Positions 29,796 to 42,113 are shown, counted from the first letter of the stretch. The stretch is 64,000 nucleotides of DNA from Bacteroidota bacterium (GCA_016722525.1 JADKJB010000008.1:186001-250000), one strand, 5' to 3'. Notes: generated by a model not told the origin, from the letters alone. A program made the numbers and translations.

Positions 29796-32700
29796 ATGCA
29801 AACAAAATATATACTCACCACACTGCTACTGGTACTGAGTAGCGCAACTAACGTATTATCAGTTTCCTGTATTTGGACCGGCACTAGCAGCACAAATTGG
29901 AATACAGCTGGGAATTGGTCCAGTGGGATTATTCCGGGAGTAGCCGATTATATAACGCTCAACAGCAATGCTCCCAACAATTTGGTGCTCGATCAAAACC
30001 GAACGGTAGCCAATTTTACCATCAATGGCGACACGGTCGATTTAGGGACTTATACATTAACCACCACCGGAGTGACCTATTTTAATGGAGGATTAGTAAC
30101 CAATGGAAACCTAAATATAGCTGGCTCGTTATGCCATTTTGGAGGTGCTACTATTAATGCCCGGATTGAAGCCAGCTGCGGCTATTACCACATGAACGGT
30201 GGTTTGTTTTTAAAGCCGGTGGATCTGGTTAGCTCGGGAACCAGTAACACTACCGGAACAGGAAATTGCACTTTTGAGGACAGCTTGACGATTACCCATT
30301 CGGGCGTTTTTTATTTTACGATGGGCTCTTCTACCAACGATTTTTTTAATGGACCTGTGACCATCACCAACCATGCTACCAAAGAGGTGTACATGGCCAA
30401 TGGCGACAGCTCATTTTATAATGCCAACGTTACCATAAGCAGTACCGGTAATGGTGGTGTGGCATTTGGCAATGGCGGAGGTGTGTCGGTTTTGGCCAGT
30501 GGCAAAACTATCAGCATTGGATCGGGGCTTTGGAGCGGATTATTTAACACTAAAAGGCTAAAGCAACTCGGAACTACGGCCCAAACACTCACCCTCACAG
30601 GCACGGCGATAGTGAATCTGGTAAGGGTGCGAATTTAATGGCAACCTGACTCTGAGCGCAGGGGGCTTTTACTAAAAGATGACGTTTTTAAAAGTGCTTA
30701 TACTTTTACAAAAACAGGAACAGCAAATTGCCATAGCGATGGCAACAATACTTATAACGGAGCGACAAGCTTTGCCAACAACGGCTCCTCAGGTCGACTT
30801 AGATTAAGTGCCACCGAAGCCGATGTGTACAGCGACCATGTATCTTTTAACTCCACCGGCCAGGATGTGCAGGTTTGTTACACGGGAAATAACTATTTTA
30901 CAAGAACGTAACTATCAACAGCAACAAAGTGGTATTTAACACCTCCACCGGCAAGGTGACTTTAGCAGGCGACACGGCCCAATCCTTAAACGGGAGTTAT
31001 AACTACGCGTTTAAAAAACTGGCTATTAACAAAAGTGCCAACCAGGTAACAGCCAATACGACCCTGAGTGTGGATGATACACTGTTTTTTGTGAGTGGGA
31101 ATTTGATCACAACATCCACAAATTTATTGACCATGAAAGCAGGTTCAAAAGTAAGTGGTGCATCGAGTAGTAGTTTTGTGAGTGGACCGGTGAAGAAAAT
31201 AGGGAACACAGCCTTCGCGTATCCAGTAGGAAGAAATGCCAGCTACCGACCCATCGAAATAAGCGCCCCTTCCACCACCACCAGTGAATTTACGGGTGAA
31301 TATTTGGAGGATTCGGTATCGGTAAATACATCAAGCAGAGAAAGCACCTTAGGTTATTTGAACCGCAACAATTACTGGAAACTCAACCGCCAGGTTGGGA
31401 CTTCACAAGTGTACGTTACTCTTTCTTGGGATACACCAAACGCTCTGGTTGACACTTTTGTGAAAGTGGCTTCATGGAATGGAACCCAGTGGAAGGATTT
31501 AGGAAAAGGCATTGTAAGTGGAAATAGAATCATCGGAAGTGTTCAATCAACAAATGCAGCTCAAAGTTATTTGGAGTTTTCACTCAGTTATTGGAATATT
31601 AATGCCATCCCCGGTGCACCAAATTGTAGCGATGTTCAGAATGAATCTGATCTGAGATATTGTCTTACGTTTACCACATCTGGGTCTGTTCAAGTAACAA
31701 CTAATATTTTCGTTAACAGTTTTGATGTGGATGGCTTAAATCAGCTGCCATTTCCAATCCAGGTGGACGTAACTTTAGAAGGAAAAAACGGTCTCACTTC
31801 CCCTAAATGGTGGGAACAGTATTGTCCGATAATTTCCACCAACCATAAATCCGAGTTTACCAATTTGACAAACGATAACAAAAAGAGTATTTTTTTATTT
31901 GCTATGCAACCAGGTGCAGTAGTACAAAACTTGCGCATAAGAGGAGCCAGCTGTAATTTTCAAGATTACAATCAGGGAGATTTACTATGTGGAGGTATTT
32001 TTATTGAAAATGAAGTTGGTAGTACAATTATACGAAATTGCGAGATAGCCTGCTTCAGTTACGCCGGAGTGTGGAAAAGAAATTTACCAGAAACACTTAC
32101 CATTGAAAACTGCTACATTCACAAAGTGAAAGGAGAATGTCAATTTGGAATAGGCTATGGCATTTGGACTCAAGGTCCTTTTAATCTTCCGGCTCAAAAA
32201 ATGAATTTTACCAATATTTTATTTGATGATTGCAAAGCAGCAATTGATGGCCAAGGCTATGTGGTGGATTGGACGATCAACAAATGTTCGTTCAGTCAGT
32301 TTTTTCATAGCGAAGAAATTAATCTGCACAATCGCAATGATTTTCGAATGTGGGATGATGATGATAACTACGACTATTTTTATTGTTACCAAAACCCCAA
32401 CAATACTTGTACAACCTCTCCTGCTTTTTACGGTTATAAAAATAATAGTACAGCAGCATGTACCACTATTACTACCCCTGCAAATACTCCCGGATACACG
32501 TTTGGCTGGCTCAATTTCCCTGACATACCTATGTATGATGTGGGGGGTGCAACCACGATAGTATCCAATTCTATCTTCAATAAAAAAAGAACACTCGATT
32601 CAGAAGAAAACGGAAATAGCCATATGAATCTGACTTTTCCTAATAGAGACGTAAGTAAAGGAGGCTTTGCTACAAATGGATTTCAAATTTTAAATAATAC

Positions 32701-35700
32701 ATTTGCAACCAAACAGTACAGTTTAGTCGAATTGTTAGCTGTAAATAATTTAGGAGGTTATGCAAAAATTGCTGACAATGCTATTGATGCTTGTGTATGG
32801 GAGGGTGACGCTTATATAGTAAAGTCAGGAAATGCCTTTGAGTACCAACCCGGAGTTCCGTTAAGTTCGTCAACAGCCCCTATACCTTGTGAGTTAGTAA
32901 TTGAATTAAACGATGGAACAGCTCCTTTGCCCACCACCACCACCTTATCTCCGTATTCCAATACCCGGTTTATTCAACATGTGGAATTGAATACCGACTT
33001 CAATATAGCAATTACTCCAGGCACCTTAGGTAGTCAGATACTTAACAGCATTATAAGACCCAATCCCAATAAAGATCCATTTACTACTCCAGTAAACGCA
33101 AATGTAATTTCAGATGACAACTATTTTTATGATGGAGAAATATTTACAGATCAAACCAGTACCATTATTACGGGATATGACAAGCCGGGCCTTTACGGCA
33201 TTGATGTATTAGCATTTGACGCTGTACCCAACAACAATATTTATGATTTCAAAGCCTCTCCATGGAGTCATATTCCAATTATTGTAAATGGAGCAGTTGA
33301 TAAAACCTTATACTTTAACATAAAAGACAGCTACCTGCAGGATAATGGACCCACAGGAGTAAAAAAACAAGCCTATTTTAATGATTTACTAATATGGCAA
33401 GAAGATATAGCCGATGGTGGTACCGGCTGGGAATATGTACAGGTGGATTTAACGGGTAATGGCTTAGATGCAAGCGCAACTCTATATTATCGACAATTAA
33501 AACAGATGGCAATAAAATATTTTAGAATTTAGTATTTTTATGGAAGCCGGAATTTCAACAAATGATGTTGCGGGAGTATTCGTATTTGTTGATGATGTTT
33601 ATATACCAAAAACAGGAAGTGCTACCGGTGATAATTTAATTAAAGATGGCAGCTGCGAATTGCAAACCGAAGCACTTTGTGAGCAGTGCTATTGGATGCC
33701 ACGAGTGCAAACTGTAATCGTAGGAACTGTTGTATCAACAAGTATATCAACAAGTATATCAATAAATGATGTGAGCAGAAAATCAGGAAGTAGGGCACTT
33801 TATTTGAAAGTTCCCTATTGCGAGGACTGTACTACCACTACCTATACCAATTCGGCTAAAGTGGTAGCTTCAATTGGAACCAATATTGATTTTACGGATT
33901 TGTTAAGTTGTAATGATTATGTTGTTGACGTTGAACTGGATCAATCAGACATAGATAATGCAAGTACAATATTAACTTACAGTGATCAAGTTATTCATAT
34001 AAATTCAGATCTGGAAATTACAGGGAAAACATTAGAATTTATAGGCTGTTTAGTAGTAGTTGAATCGGATGCAAGTTCTCCTGTTGCAATTAACATCCAA
34101 AGCACCGGCAACCTTATTGTTAAACCTTTAGGTGCCAAACCCACTCACTTTTTTGGATGTAATGATATGTGGCAAGGAATTAAAAACAATAATGGTAATG
34201 TTACCATTAATACTGCTGGTGGAGCCACCATTTTTGAAGATGCAACAAAGCAATTGAAAGTACTGCCGGCGATGTGAATATCCGATATGCGAAATTTAAA
34301 GAGAATCACATTGGTCTTCAGTTTATCAATTACAATCAATCACCAGATAACAATGCAACTGAATTAGGTTTGCTAGGAATTGAATTCAGTTGCCCCGATA
34401 ATGTTCTATCAAGAGCTCCATTTGAAGGCGAGCAATCCTTGGCAAATATTGATTTGGTAGATGTGGTTAATGTAAGCATCGGAGGGTTTGGTGCTACTCC
34501 CGCTACTCCCACAACATATCAAAACAAATTTGCTGATGCTATTTATGGAATCCGATCTCAAAGCAGTACCGCCAAAATATTCAACAACGAGTTCACTAAT
34601 ATTGGAATCAAAGAAGTGATCTGCAGATTATGTGAAGGAGCCATTTTTGCTACAGATGGAAGCAACCTCACCATTGGTGGATTGCTATCAGGACAAAATT
34701 CAAACCCATTCTTCCGAAACTATTTCAAAAACAGCAATGTTGGAATAATGACCAAAGGGGTAAATACGATTTTGGTACAAGGAAATCACTTCGATAAAAT
34801 TGGAAAAGGATTTATTGCTCATAATGCATCATCATCACCAATTACCATCAATGAAAATAATGAGTTTTATAATGTAGACAATGGAATTATAGCCCGCGAA
34901 ATAACAGGAATTGTGACAATAGAGGGTAACTTGTTTAATCCTGCTTCACTTAGTACAACAGACGAATTTCATTACAGCAGCACTGCTGTCACCCTTCAAA
35001 ATTACAATGATTATGCAACTACAACAACCAATGTAATTGTTTCAGGCAATATCATCCAGGATTGTAGGATTGGCGTTCATGCCCTCAATATTCCCAACAT
35101 CAGTATAGGCGCCGATATGAACAGCGGTATCGGAAATACTATTACATTTACCAGTGAAAAAGGTTCCTATCATTGTGGAATTTGGATTGAAAGCTGCCCA
35201 TCTGCAAATATTCAGGGTAATGAAATCACCAAACTTTCAGGGAGATTTTCATTGGAGGGAATTACAGTTACTGAATCGGCTGATGCACTTATAAACATGA
35301 ATACTATTACTTCAGCTGATGTACCCATTCATGTTTTTGGAAATTGTAGTGATACCGAATTTCATTGTAATTACATAGATAATCAGACAGAACCAGGTGT
35401 AGGTGTGGTTTTGGACAATGCGCAGTTACCCGATCAGGGAATTAAACCTTCTCTCGCCCCTCCTAATGGTGAAACGTGGGACAATGAATGGCGCGGTTAT
35501 ACCGGAAGTAATTATGGTGTTACAGGTTTGCCCAGTCAACCTTTTATTTGGTATTTTGATGTTGCTCAAACTTATTTTGATCCCAACCCGGATCCTGCAG
35601 CAATATCAGCTGATGCATTAACTAGTCCTGATCATTTTGGATGTGCAACATTGATCGCCAACGATGATCCTGACAGAGATGTCAGATATGGAGCACTGGT

Positions 35701-36290
35701 TCTTGACACGCTCACTTTTGAGGACTATTCATCAGAATTCATTTATAAAGGTAAAGAACAGTTGTATGCACTTATAAAAAGCGATACCAGCATTCTTATC
35801 CGGAATACAGCCAATGATTCTGTTTTTACACGTTTTTACAATGAAACAATGATAACAAACATTGCCTTATTTGACAGGGTGGACTCTTTGATATTGGCAG
35901 GAAGTTTAGACCCTGCCAGCGATTTAAATTCATCTATTACAGATACTAATTTAATTGAAACTAATAGAAAAACGGTAAATGACATTCTAATCAATAAAGT
36001 TTTAATGGATGTGGACTTATCAGCAACCGATTCAACTACTTTAGAAGAAATTGCCTTGCAAAACCCATTAACGGGCGGCAAAGCTGTATATCAAGCCAGA
36101 GCCATATTGTTTTTGGAAGTGCATTATTTTAATGAGGCACTCAGACTGGCACACCAGTTGAATGAAACTACGAATACTGTCAAGACTAATCTACTCGCAT
36201 CATTTGAATTGATACCAAATCCGGCAAATGACAATTGCATGGTGAAGTTCAATGAATTCAATCAAAAATTTGTATTACAAGTAATTTTTA
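29796..36290 (+). CDS. giant secreted beta-helix adhesin-like protein (several frameshifts; T9SS domain cut short)
   Basis: The start is ATG 29796 with a signal peptide (residues 1-22). The ordered parts are: a WTGTSSTNWNTAGNWS-type module; low-complexity Ser/Thr/Gly beta-repeats to about 31600; a domain with many Cys and aromatic residues to 33500; a carbohydrate-binding-like stretch (GDNLIKDGSCELQ...SGSRALYLKV); a right-handed parallel beta-helix (34270-35400: GNTITFT, GIWIESC, NIQGNEI); and a helical, Asp/Thr-rich stretch. It ends in the first strand of a T9SS domain (FELIPNPANDNCMVKFN). About six single-base breaks (near 30611, 30637, 30672, 30908, 33530 and 34255) are probably sequencing errors. 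The loss of the rest of the sorting domain at about 36240-36290 is different: sequence of the next gene follows directly. About 2,150 residues in all. Function inferred: surface adhesin or scaffold. Confidence 0.75.
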
Positions 36291-37770
36291 TTGTTAAGTT
36301 CCTGTTCAGCTTTATCGCAGAACAGGAACTTAATATGGTGTTTTGGGGACTCTGCAGGAATAGATTTCACGAACCTGCAAAATCCAATTCCAATCACCAC
36401 TGGTATGGATGCACGAGGCAGTTGTACTTCGATTGCAGATTCATTTGGGAATTTACAATTTTACGCAAGTACAAGTGATCCACTATTGTTAATTCCTGAT
36501 GAATTAGTATATGTTCGAAATGCTTTAAATCAAGTCATGATAAATGGTGATTCAATTGTAGGTCTGAATTGGTATCAGGAATTAACCATCACTCCAGATC
36601 CTACTAATTCGAATCTTTATTATTTATTTTCTATTGGTGTAACAAACAGCTTTGGTTTATACTATTCTATTGTAGATATGAGTCTAAATGGAGGCTTGGG
36701 AGGGGTAGTGCAAAAAAATGTGCAGTTAGAAAATTTTAAATGTACGGATGGATTAACAGCAATTAAACATGGCAACGGTCGTGATTGGTGGATTATATTT
36801 AGACGATGGGATACTGTAAATGATCTGTTTTATAAATATTTGATAACACCATCAGGAATTTCAAATGTAATAGTTCAAAATATTGGATCACCAACAAATA
36901 ATGGATTTACTAAAATGAAATTCTCGCCTGATGGCAATAAATTTGCCATGATTAATTTGCCAGGCCTCATGGAGGTTTATGACTTTGATCGTTGTACCGG
37001 AGTTATTAGTAATCCGGTCACCATTCATCCCGAACCCACTTCCTTCCCCGTATGGTTGGTTTTGGAGTTGTGAATTCTCCCCTAGTGGTCGGTTTTTATA
37101 TGTAACCACTTACGATCCTTTGCAAAATTTTTTGTATCAATATGATTTACTTTCATCAAATCCTTCAACCTCCCGAATTTCACTTACTTCGAATTCAAAT
37201 TATTTAATTGGATATGGTTTTTTAAAAAGAGGGCCTGATGACAAAATTTATTTTTCAACAGCTTATCAGTGTGATGCATTCCCATATTGCTATCCATATC
37301 CCGACAGTGTTTACAATCAAATAAACATGAACCTCAGTGTAATTAATTCACCCGATAGTTTGGGTTTGGCATGTAACTATACACCTTATAGCTTTTATTT
37401 GGGAGGGAAACGGACGTATTATGGCCTTCCCAACAATCCTGATTATGACCTACCCGCCCTCGCCGGCAGCCCCTGCGACACATTAGTAAGCATAAACGAG
37501 CCTACAAGCATAGGCACTAACGCTAACCTACACGTGTATTACGCACCAGACTGGGAGAAGGCCTTTATAAATGCCGATAATTTAAAAGGAAAAAATTACC
37601 GGTTACGAATGGTAGATGTTTTAGGCAAAGAAGTTTACTCAGAAAGTGGTGTGTTAAATTCACAATATTTTACAAAAAATTTGAATTGTACATCATCTGC
37701 TAAAGGAATGTATGTTGTGGTATTTGAAACAGAGAAGGAAAAGCTGACGAAGAAATTTGTGATAGAATAA
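36291..37770 (+). CDS. propeller-like T9SS cargo protein, copy A (5' end lost or fused; one frameshift)
   Basis: The readable frame begins FLLLSSCSALSQNRNLIWCFGDSAGIDF. It has the end of a signal peptide but no start codon of its own, because it is joined to the truncated adhesin. The body has repeated propeller-like phrases: GSCTSIADSFGNLQFYAS, LTAIKHGNGRDWWIIFRRWD, MKFSPDGNKFAMINL and FSPSGRFLYVTTY. The C-terminus (WEKAFINADNLKGKNYRLRMVDVLGKEVYSESG...KKFVIE, in short pieces) is a T9SS type A domain. A single frameshift near 37045 breaks PEPTSxPYGWFWSCEFS. WD40/PD40-like T9SS proteins are common in Bacteroidota; their ligands are mostly unknown. Confidence 0.75.
36294..36333. repeat. perfect 14-bp inverted repeat at the adhesin/propeller junction
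   Basis: The left arm TTAAGTTCCTGTTC (36294-36307) and right arm GAACAGGAACTTAA (36320-36333) are exact reverse complements with a 12-nt loop. The right arm lies in the conserved QNRNLI coding stretch of propeller copy A. The left arm lies where the signal peptide should be. There is no T run. Confidence 0.9.
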
Positions 37771-37880
37771 GAGTTAAGATTTTGTAATTAGTAATTTAGA
37801 AGGTTGAGGATATAAGAAAAATGCTCATACATGTCAAATATGAACTCACATTCCATCTCAACGATTATCATCACTACATC

Positions 37881-37934
37881 CCTGCCTGCAGCAGGCAGGC
37901 GCGTCCCAAACCGTAAGCCAGCGCTTCAGACGCG
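37881..37934. repeat. GC-rich REP/MITE-like palindromic element
   Basis: CCTGCCTGC (37881-37889) and GCAGGCAGG (37891-37899) form a perfect 9-bp palindrome around one A. Next to it, CGCGTC (37900-37905) pairs with GACGCG (37929-37934). The island is clearly richer in G+C than its surroundings and sits exactly at the 5' edge of the adhesin remnant. Confidence 0.65.
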
Positions 37935-38820
37935 GACGAGAGTGGGAACCAATGGCGATGATGCTGACAAATTTGTTCCTTCTCCCAGAGGAGCAAATTT
38001 GATTGATCCAAAAGATGGTCAACAACCTAGATCTTTACAATGCGCAAACGCAAACAGAATCGGTAACTTTGACCGTGATGTGGCATTCGGACCCATTGTT
38101 GGTGATTCTGCTACATTTGAGGACTACGAAGAGGAATTAAAGTATGCGTTCAAAAATTATCTTTACGAATTATTGAAACACAACGATTCCTTATTAACAC
38201 TTGGTTTTTCAACAGATTCGTCATTTCAACGGTTTTACACCGAAATGGACACTTCCAATATCGGTAGTTTTGGTGCTATCCGTGAGGCCATTGATTCCAA
38301 TATGGTTGATTCGGCCGCTACTTTGAACGAACTGGTCACCGATATCAATAGCATTGAATACAGTCGAAAATCTGTTAATTCAGTTATTATAAATAAAATC
38401 TTGCAAGGATTAGATCTCGATGCTACAGACAGCACCCTTCTGGAATATGTTTTTGCTCAACATTGGATACAGGCAGGTAAGGCTGTTTATGAAACTGCCG
38501 GTATTTTAGGAAAGGAATACCATTCACCTCAAATCAGTTTTAGAAAATCGACTTCAGCACATAATGAAACGAAAAAAACTGATGAACAACAACTCAACAT
38601 AAAAATACACCCAAATCCAACCAGCAACCATGTAACCATTTCGGTTCCTGAAAACATCACATTTGTATTTGAATTAAAGGACATTTACAATCGTATTTGC
38701 ATACAAAAGGAAAACATCAATGAATTGGACGTTTCAACATTCACAAGTGGCATTTATGCAGTTAGAATTCTTGTCAACAATAAGGTTCAATATTCCGGTA
38801 AATTGGTAATCATTAAATAA
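37935..38820 (+). pseudogene. C-terminal remnant of a second giant adhesin, T9SS domain intact
   Basis: An open frame runs to the stop at 38820, with homology-like similarity to adhesin 1 from about 37940. Parallel phrases are RDVAFGPIVGDSATFEDYEEE against RDVRYGALVLDTLTFEDYSSE; ILQGLDLDATDSTLLEY against VLMDVDLSATDSTTLEE; and AGKAVYETAGIL against GGKAVYQARAIL. It ends in a complete T9SS domain (IKIHPNPTSNHVTISV...SGIYAVRILVNNK). No signal peptide or start is present: upstream is a GC-rich repeat and then the end of propeller copy A. This is the last third of a gene whose 5' part has been lost. It might still be transcribed but could not be exported. Confidence 0.75.
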
Positions 38821-38862
38821 AATCGGGCAGCAGGTTTCATCCACCTGCTACCTTTCACTTCC

Positions 38863-40379
38863 ATGAAAAAAGTAATTATTTTTATTTTTATTTTATTAAA
38901 TTTATATTCTCAAAAACTAAATGCTCAAAACCGCAATTCTGTTTGGGTGTTTGGAGACTCCACAGGAATTGACTTTTCAAACTTGGCCACTCCCCAGCTT
39001 ATTAATTCTTCAATTGACACTAGAGGGTCCTGTGTTTCCATTGCTGACACAAATGGAAATCTATTATATTACGCAGAAACCAATGGATCTATGAGTTCAA
39101 ATTCCACTCAATTATATAATGGAAGTCATCAAAAAATTCAAAATGGAGATAGTATTTTAGGGCAATTATGGTATCATGAATTAATTACTATTCCCATGCC
39201 AGGAAATGATTCCTTGTATTATCTATTTTCAATTGGTGTGAGTTCTGTTTATGGATTAAAATACTCGATCATCAACATGAAAGCTAATGGCGGATTGGGT
39301 GCTGTCATCCAAAAAACATTTCACTCCAATCATTCCCCATGGTGGATTGTTTAACGGCAGTGAAACATGGTAATGGCAGACTGGTGGTTGATATTTCCAA
39401 GGTGGGATAATTTTACATCTAATCCTAACAATGAATTTCATTCCTATTTGATTTCACCAAATGGAATAAACAATTATTCTGTACAAACAATTGGTGAAAC
39501 ACATATGTCTAATCAAGGAGAATTAACGTTTTCACCAAACGGTGAAAAAATAATTAATACAGATGGAGTAGATCTTTTAGAAGTTTTTGATTTCAACAGG
39601 TGTACTGGTATGCTGAGCAACCCTGTTTTGATCAATCCTGCTGGAAATTCTTCAAATTATTATGGCACTTGGAGCAGTGCATTTTCACCAAATGGGAACA
39701 TTCTTTATGTATCCAGTTCTAAAGATACCAATCACGTTTATCAGCTCGACTTAACAGCCTCAAACATATATGCCAGTAGAATAAACTTAGATACTTTCTA
39801 CGTCCCCCCCCATTCAACCTGGCAGTTTAAAACTAGCACCTGATGGCAAAATTTATTTGAGTTGTGCCTACTATGATGGAGTTACTTTTAATTACCCTTA
39901 TAATAGTAGTGAATATGATACAGTAAATATGTACCTTAGTGTGATAAATTACCTGACAGTATAGGCGCAGCATGTGGTTATGCACCATTTAGTTTTTACC
40001 TTGGCGGCAAGCGAACATATTACGGCCTTCCAAACAACCCTGATTATGACCACCCGCACTCGCCGGCAGCCCCTGCGACACACTGGTAAGCATAAACGAG
40101 CCTGCAAACATAAGCAGTACTAACGCTAACCTATACGTGTATTACGTACCCGACTGGGAGAAAGCTTTTATTAATGCCGATAATTTAAAAGGAAAAAATT
40201 ACCGGTTACGAATGGTTGATGTATTAGGTAAAGAAGTTTACTCGGAAAGTGGTGTTTTAAATTCACCATATTTTACCAGGGATTTAAATTGTGCTTCGTT
40301 TGCGAGTGGGATTTACTTGATTTTATTTGAGACGGAGAGTGAGCGGTTGGTGAAGAAAATGCAGATTAACTGGAGGTGA
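38863..40379 (+). CDS. propeller-like T9SS cargo protein, copy B (multiple frameshifts)
   Basis: ATG 38863 gives a clear signal peptide (KKVIIFIFILLNLYSQKLNAQ) 42 bp after the adhesin remnant. The body parallels copy A: NRNSVWVFGDSTGIDF, GSCVSIADTNGNLLYYAE, DWWLIFPRWDNF, FSPNGEKIIN. At least five single-base breaks lie near 39320-39345, 39385, 39810 (next to an eight-C run), 39950 and 40050. Each side reads on in the expected order, and the protein ends in the T9SS cassette WEKAFINADNLKGKNYRL...LVKKMQINWR. The break density is higher than in housekeeping genes, so true decay cannot be excluded. Reconstructed length is about 505 residues. Confidence 0.72.
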
Positions 40380-40385
40380 TAAGGT

Positions 40386-40576
40386 ATGGAAATTACATTT
40401 GATAGTTTTGATGGTTTCAGAAAGGATGTTCCAACTATTAATTATTTTATCAACATCAGATGTAGTGATTTTAAATTGGACTTGCCACTTATAAGCTACA
40501 AACCGGGTTTTATTTGGTAACTACCAGCAGTGAGGCTAATGGATTTCAATTTAAAAAATTAATCATTGCAAGATAA
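40386..40576 (+). pseudogene. remnant of a third adhesin T9SS sorting domain
   Basis: Between copies B and C, a frame reads ITFDSFDGFRKDVPTINYF, then FKLDLPLISYKPGF. After one missing T near 40510 it continues LVTTSSEANGFQFKKLIIAR and stops at 40574-40576, six bases before copy C starts. YKPGFYLVTTSSE...KKLIIAR is a textbook end of a T9SS type A domain. Its place, directly upstream of a propeller gene, is where adhesins 1 and 2 sit. Too short to be a gene by itself. Confidence 0.6.
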
Positions 40577-40582
40577 ATAAAC

Positions 40583-42113
40583 ATGAAATCTACAATATTA
40601 ATTTTAGGACTTAGCTTATTGTCTTTTTACAGCTTTATATGTAACGCACAAAACAGAGGAAATATTTGGTGCTTCGGTGATAGTGCGGGTATAGATTTTA
40701 ACAATGGAGCAGTTCCTATCAACTCATCTTTAAATACACGAGGGAGTTGTGTGAGCTATTGCGATACTTCTGGTCAGTTAATTTTATATGCATCAACTGG
40801 TTGGGCAGACATATTCACAATTTTCCCATTTTCAACTCAAATATTCAATTCAAGCGATTCACTAGTTTTAAATGGTGATTTCCATTCGAGGGGACAATTG
40901 GTATAAAGAACTTGTGCTTATTCCCATGCCGGATGATTCCATGAAATACTATTTGTTCAGCGCAGGAGTAACCTCAGGCCCTGGTTTTAGTTATTCAATT
41001 GTTGATATGAATCAAAATGGCGGTTTGGGAGAAGTTGTTCAAAAGAATGTGTTACTGCAAAGTTTTAATGTAGTGGATGGGTTGAGTGCGGTTAAACATG
41101 GTAATGGTAGAGACTGGTGGGTGTTTTAAGAAATGCATCCGTGTACTCCAATCAGCATTATGTATTCCTGGTTACACCCATTGGAATAGCTCCTCCTTTC
41201 ATTCAAACCGTTGGAAGTGTCAATCATACAAATTCGGGGAGGTATGAATTTTCACCCGATGGCTCCCAGTTAATTTATAAATCTAATTGGCCTTATGGAG
41301 CTGTATGATTTTGATCGTTGTACCGGGCGTGATCAGTAACCCCGTCACCATTCATCCCGAGCCAACGACAGCACCCTATGGCAGGTTTGTAGGATGTGAA
41401 TTCTCCGGCAGCGGTCGGTTTTTGTATGTGAGTACCTATAATACGATAGAAAGCGCATTATTTCAATATGATTTATTATCTTCAAATCCGGTCGCTACGC
41501 GATGTACTTTGGAATATAACCCGGGTATAAGAGTTGGAAATGGTTTTCTCAGAAGATAGGTCCTGATCAAAAAATCTATTTTAGCCGTGCTTGGCAATGC
41601 AATGCCTTTCCAGCATGCTATCCCTACCCTGACAGTGTGTACAACCAAATAAACATGAACCTCAGTGTAATTAATTCACCTGATAGTTTTGGTTTGGCTT
41701 GTAACTATACACCTTATAGCTTTTATTTGGGAGGGAAACGGACGTATTATGGCCTTCCCAACAATCCCGATTATGATATGCCGCTCTCGGGGAGCCCCTG
41801 TGACACATTAGTAAGCATAAACGAACCTGCAAGCACTAGTAGCACTAACGCTAACCTACACGTGTACTACGCACCCGACTGGGAGAAAGCTTTTATAAAT
41901 GCCGAAAAGTTAAAAGGAAAAAATTACCGGTTACGTATGGTAGATGTTTTGGGAAAAGAAGTTTACTCTGAGAGTGGAGCTTTAAATTCACCATATTTTA
42001 CCAGAGATTTAAATTGCGCTTCGTTTGCCAAAGGGATTTATTTAGTTATATTTGAGAACGATAGCTATCGGTCGGAGAAGGAGCGATTGGTGAAGAAGTT
42101 TGTTGTGGAATAA
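40583..42113 (+). CDS. propeller-like T9SS cargo protein, copy C (multiple frameshifts)
   Basis: ATG 40583 begins a signal peptide (KSTILILGLSLLSFYSFICNAQ). It continues NRGNIWCFGDSAGIDFNN, GSCVSYCDTSGQLILYAS, KELVLIPMPDDSMKYYLFSAG, LSAVKHGNGRDWWVF, ISNPVTIHPEPTTAPYG and FSGSGRFLYVSTY, up to the T9SS cassette WEKAFINAEKLKGKNYRL...KKFVVE. Breaks lie near 40890, 41125, 41300 and 41555. The last 420 bp match copy A closely at base level, whereas the N-terminal halves differ much more. Reconstructed length is about 510 residues. Role as for copy A. Confidence 0.75.

Noticed and set aside
38829..38849. Hairpin AGCAGGT/ACCTGCT after the adhesin 2 remnant as a terminator
   Set aside because: The stem has only 7 bp and no T run follows. 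It lies immediately before the propeller B start, so termination is doubtful.
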